DNA from: an uncultured Steroidobacter sp. | GTDB taxonomy: Bacteria; Pseudomonadota; Gammaproteobacteria; Steroidobacterales; Steroidobacteraceae | Assembly: GCA_946478975.1 (NCBI GenBank) | Contig: CAMLEO010000360.1 | Coordinates: 1-6,344 of the forward strand | DNA: 6,344 bases | Reading direction: 5' to 3' | Shown here: positions 6,027 through 6,344 of the stretch, piece by piece | How positions within the stretch are numbered: the stretch's first letter is position 1 | Layout: the number at the start of each line of letters is the position of its first letter | Notes under the pieces: model-generated | Database searches by the model: none | What the model was told of the DNA's origin: nothing | Seen by the model: the letters and a program-made list of their open reading frames with translations, nothing else | Position numbers and translations under genes: made by a program

Positions 6027-6344
6027 GTGACCGACCGAGACCCGACGAGACTGATCTGGATCGACCTGGAAATGACGGGCCTGAAGCCCGACACCGACCA
6101 CATCATTGAAATCGCCACTGTCGTCACCGACAAGCACCTGAACACGCTGGCCGAAGGGCCGGTGCTGGCGATCCACCAGCCGGACGAAGTGCTGGACGCC
6201 ATGGACGACTGGAACCGCCGCCAGCACGGCACTTCCGGCCTCGCCGCCCGAGTGCGCGCCAGCACCATCACCGTGCAGGAGGCCGAGCGCCAGACGCTGG
6301 AGTTCCTCAGCCGCTGGATCGAGCCCGGCGTGTCACCGATGTGC
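6027..6344 (+). CDS. orn: Oligoribonuclease Orn, N-terminal part (3' end outside window)
   Basis: Orn is the essential cytoplasmic 3'-5' exoribonuclease that degrades two- to few-nucleotide RNAs, including pGpG, to mononucleotides. The first 106 codons are present of a family length near 180. [11 protein letters not shown] (9-19) contains D13 and E15, the first two metal ligands of the DEDDh exonuclease fold. It is followed by [12 protein letters not shown] (24-35), [14 protein letters not shown] (41-54), MDDWN (59-63), HGTSGL (67-72) and a break at GVSPMC, where the family normally continues into GNS. The remaining catalytic residues lie beyond the window. The GTG start is chosen because the conserved sequence begins eight codons later and no in-frame ATG lies upstream; there is no evident Shine-Dalgarno. 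Its neighbourhood with rsgA, divergently transcribed, is also seen in E. coli, here with the protease gene between them. Confidence 0.96.
   Translation, partial: MTDRDPTRLIWIDLEMTGLKPDTDHIIEIATVVTDKHLNTLAEGPVLAIHQPDEVLDAMDDWNRRQHGTSGLAARVRASTITVQEAERQTLEFLSRWIEPGVSPMC

Noticed and set aside
5992..6030. Twelve-codon upstream frame (starting ATGATG) ending in a TGA that overlaps the orn GTG
   Set aside because: Its start codons fall inside the predicted -10 box, upstream of the expected transcription start, so it would not be on the mRNA.

Overview
The window reads as a GC-rich gammaproteobacterial chromosome segment. The pairing of orn and rsgA is a gammaproteobacterial hallmark, and the TonB-dependent receptor style suggests a Xanthomonadales/Nevskiales/Steroidobacter-like environmental bacterium; that placement is inference, not a search result. 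Nearly all the DNA is coding, and both edge genes are cut by the window boundaries.

Left half (2-3461, + strand) is an accessory nutrient-use module. It holds the C-terminal 422 residues of a TonB-dependent outer-membrane receptor. After 17 bases comes a DUF1611-family protein matching the D-glutamate N-acetyltransferase DgcN. This overlaps by one base (TGATG) a YkvI-like inner-membrane transporter of about ten helices. The spacing suggests one transcript carrying outer-membrane uptake, inner-membrane transport and a cytoplasmic modification step. The usual partner of DgcN, the enolase-superfamily racemase DgcA, is not in the window. The substrate is therefore unproven: D-glutamate or a D-amino-acid-containing peptide or muropeptide is the best guess.

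Right half (3458-6344) is a housekeeping module. On the - strand, reading right to left, lie a Ste24-type M48 integral-membrane metalloprotease, the ribosome-assembly GTPase RsgA (4-base GTGA overlap with the protease stop) and a small MazG-like nucleotide pyrophosphohydrolase (9-base gap, with its Shine-Dalgarno overlapping the rsgA stop). Diverging from this operon across an 80-base gap is orn, oligoribonuclease, of which only the first 106 codons are present. The gap carries a clear extended -10 promoter for orn and a weaker candidate for the protease operon.

The two modules converge tail to tail with their stop codons overlapping by 4 bases (3458-3461), leaving no room for an intergenic terminator. 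I see no tRNA, rRNA, CRISPR array, insertion sequence or phage gene. The part most worth following up is the TonB receptor - DgcN - YkvI cassette, which may be a D-amino-acid scavenging unit with an uncharacterised transporter.
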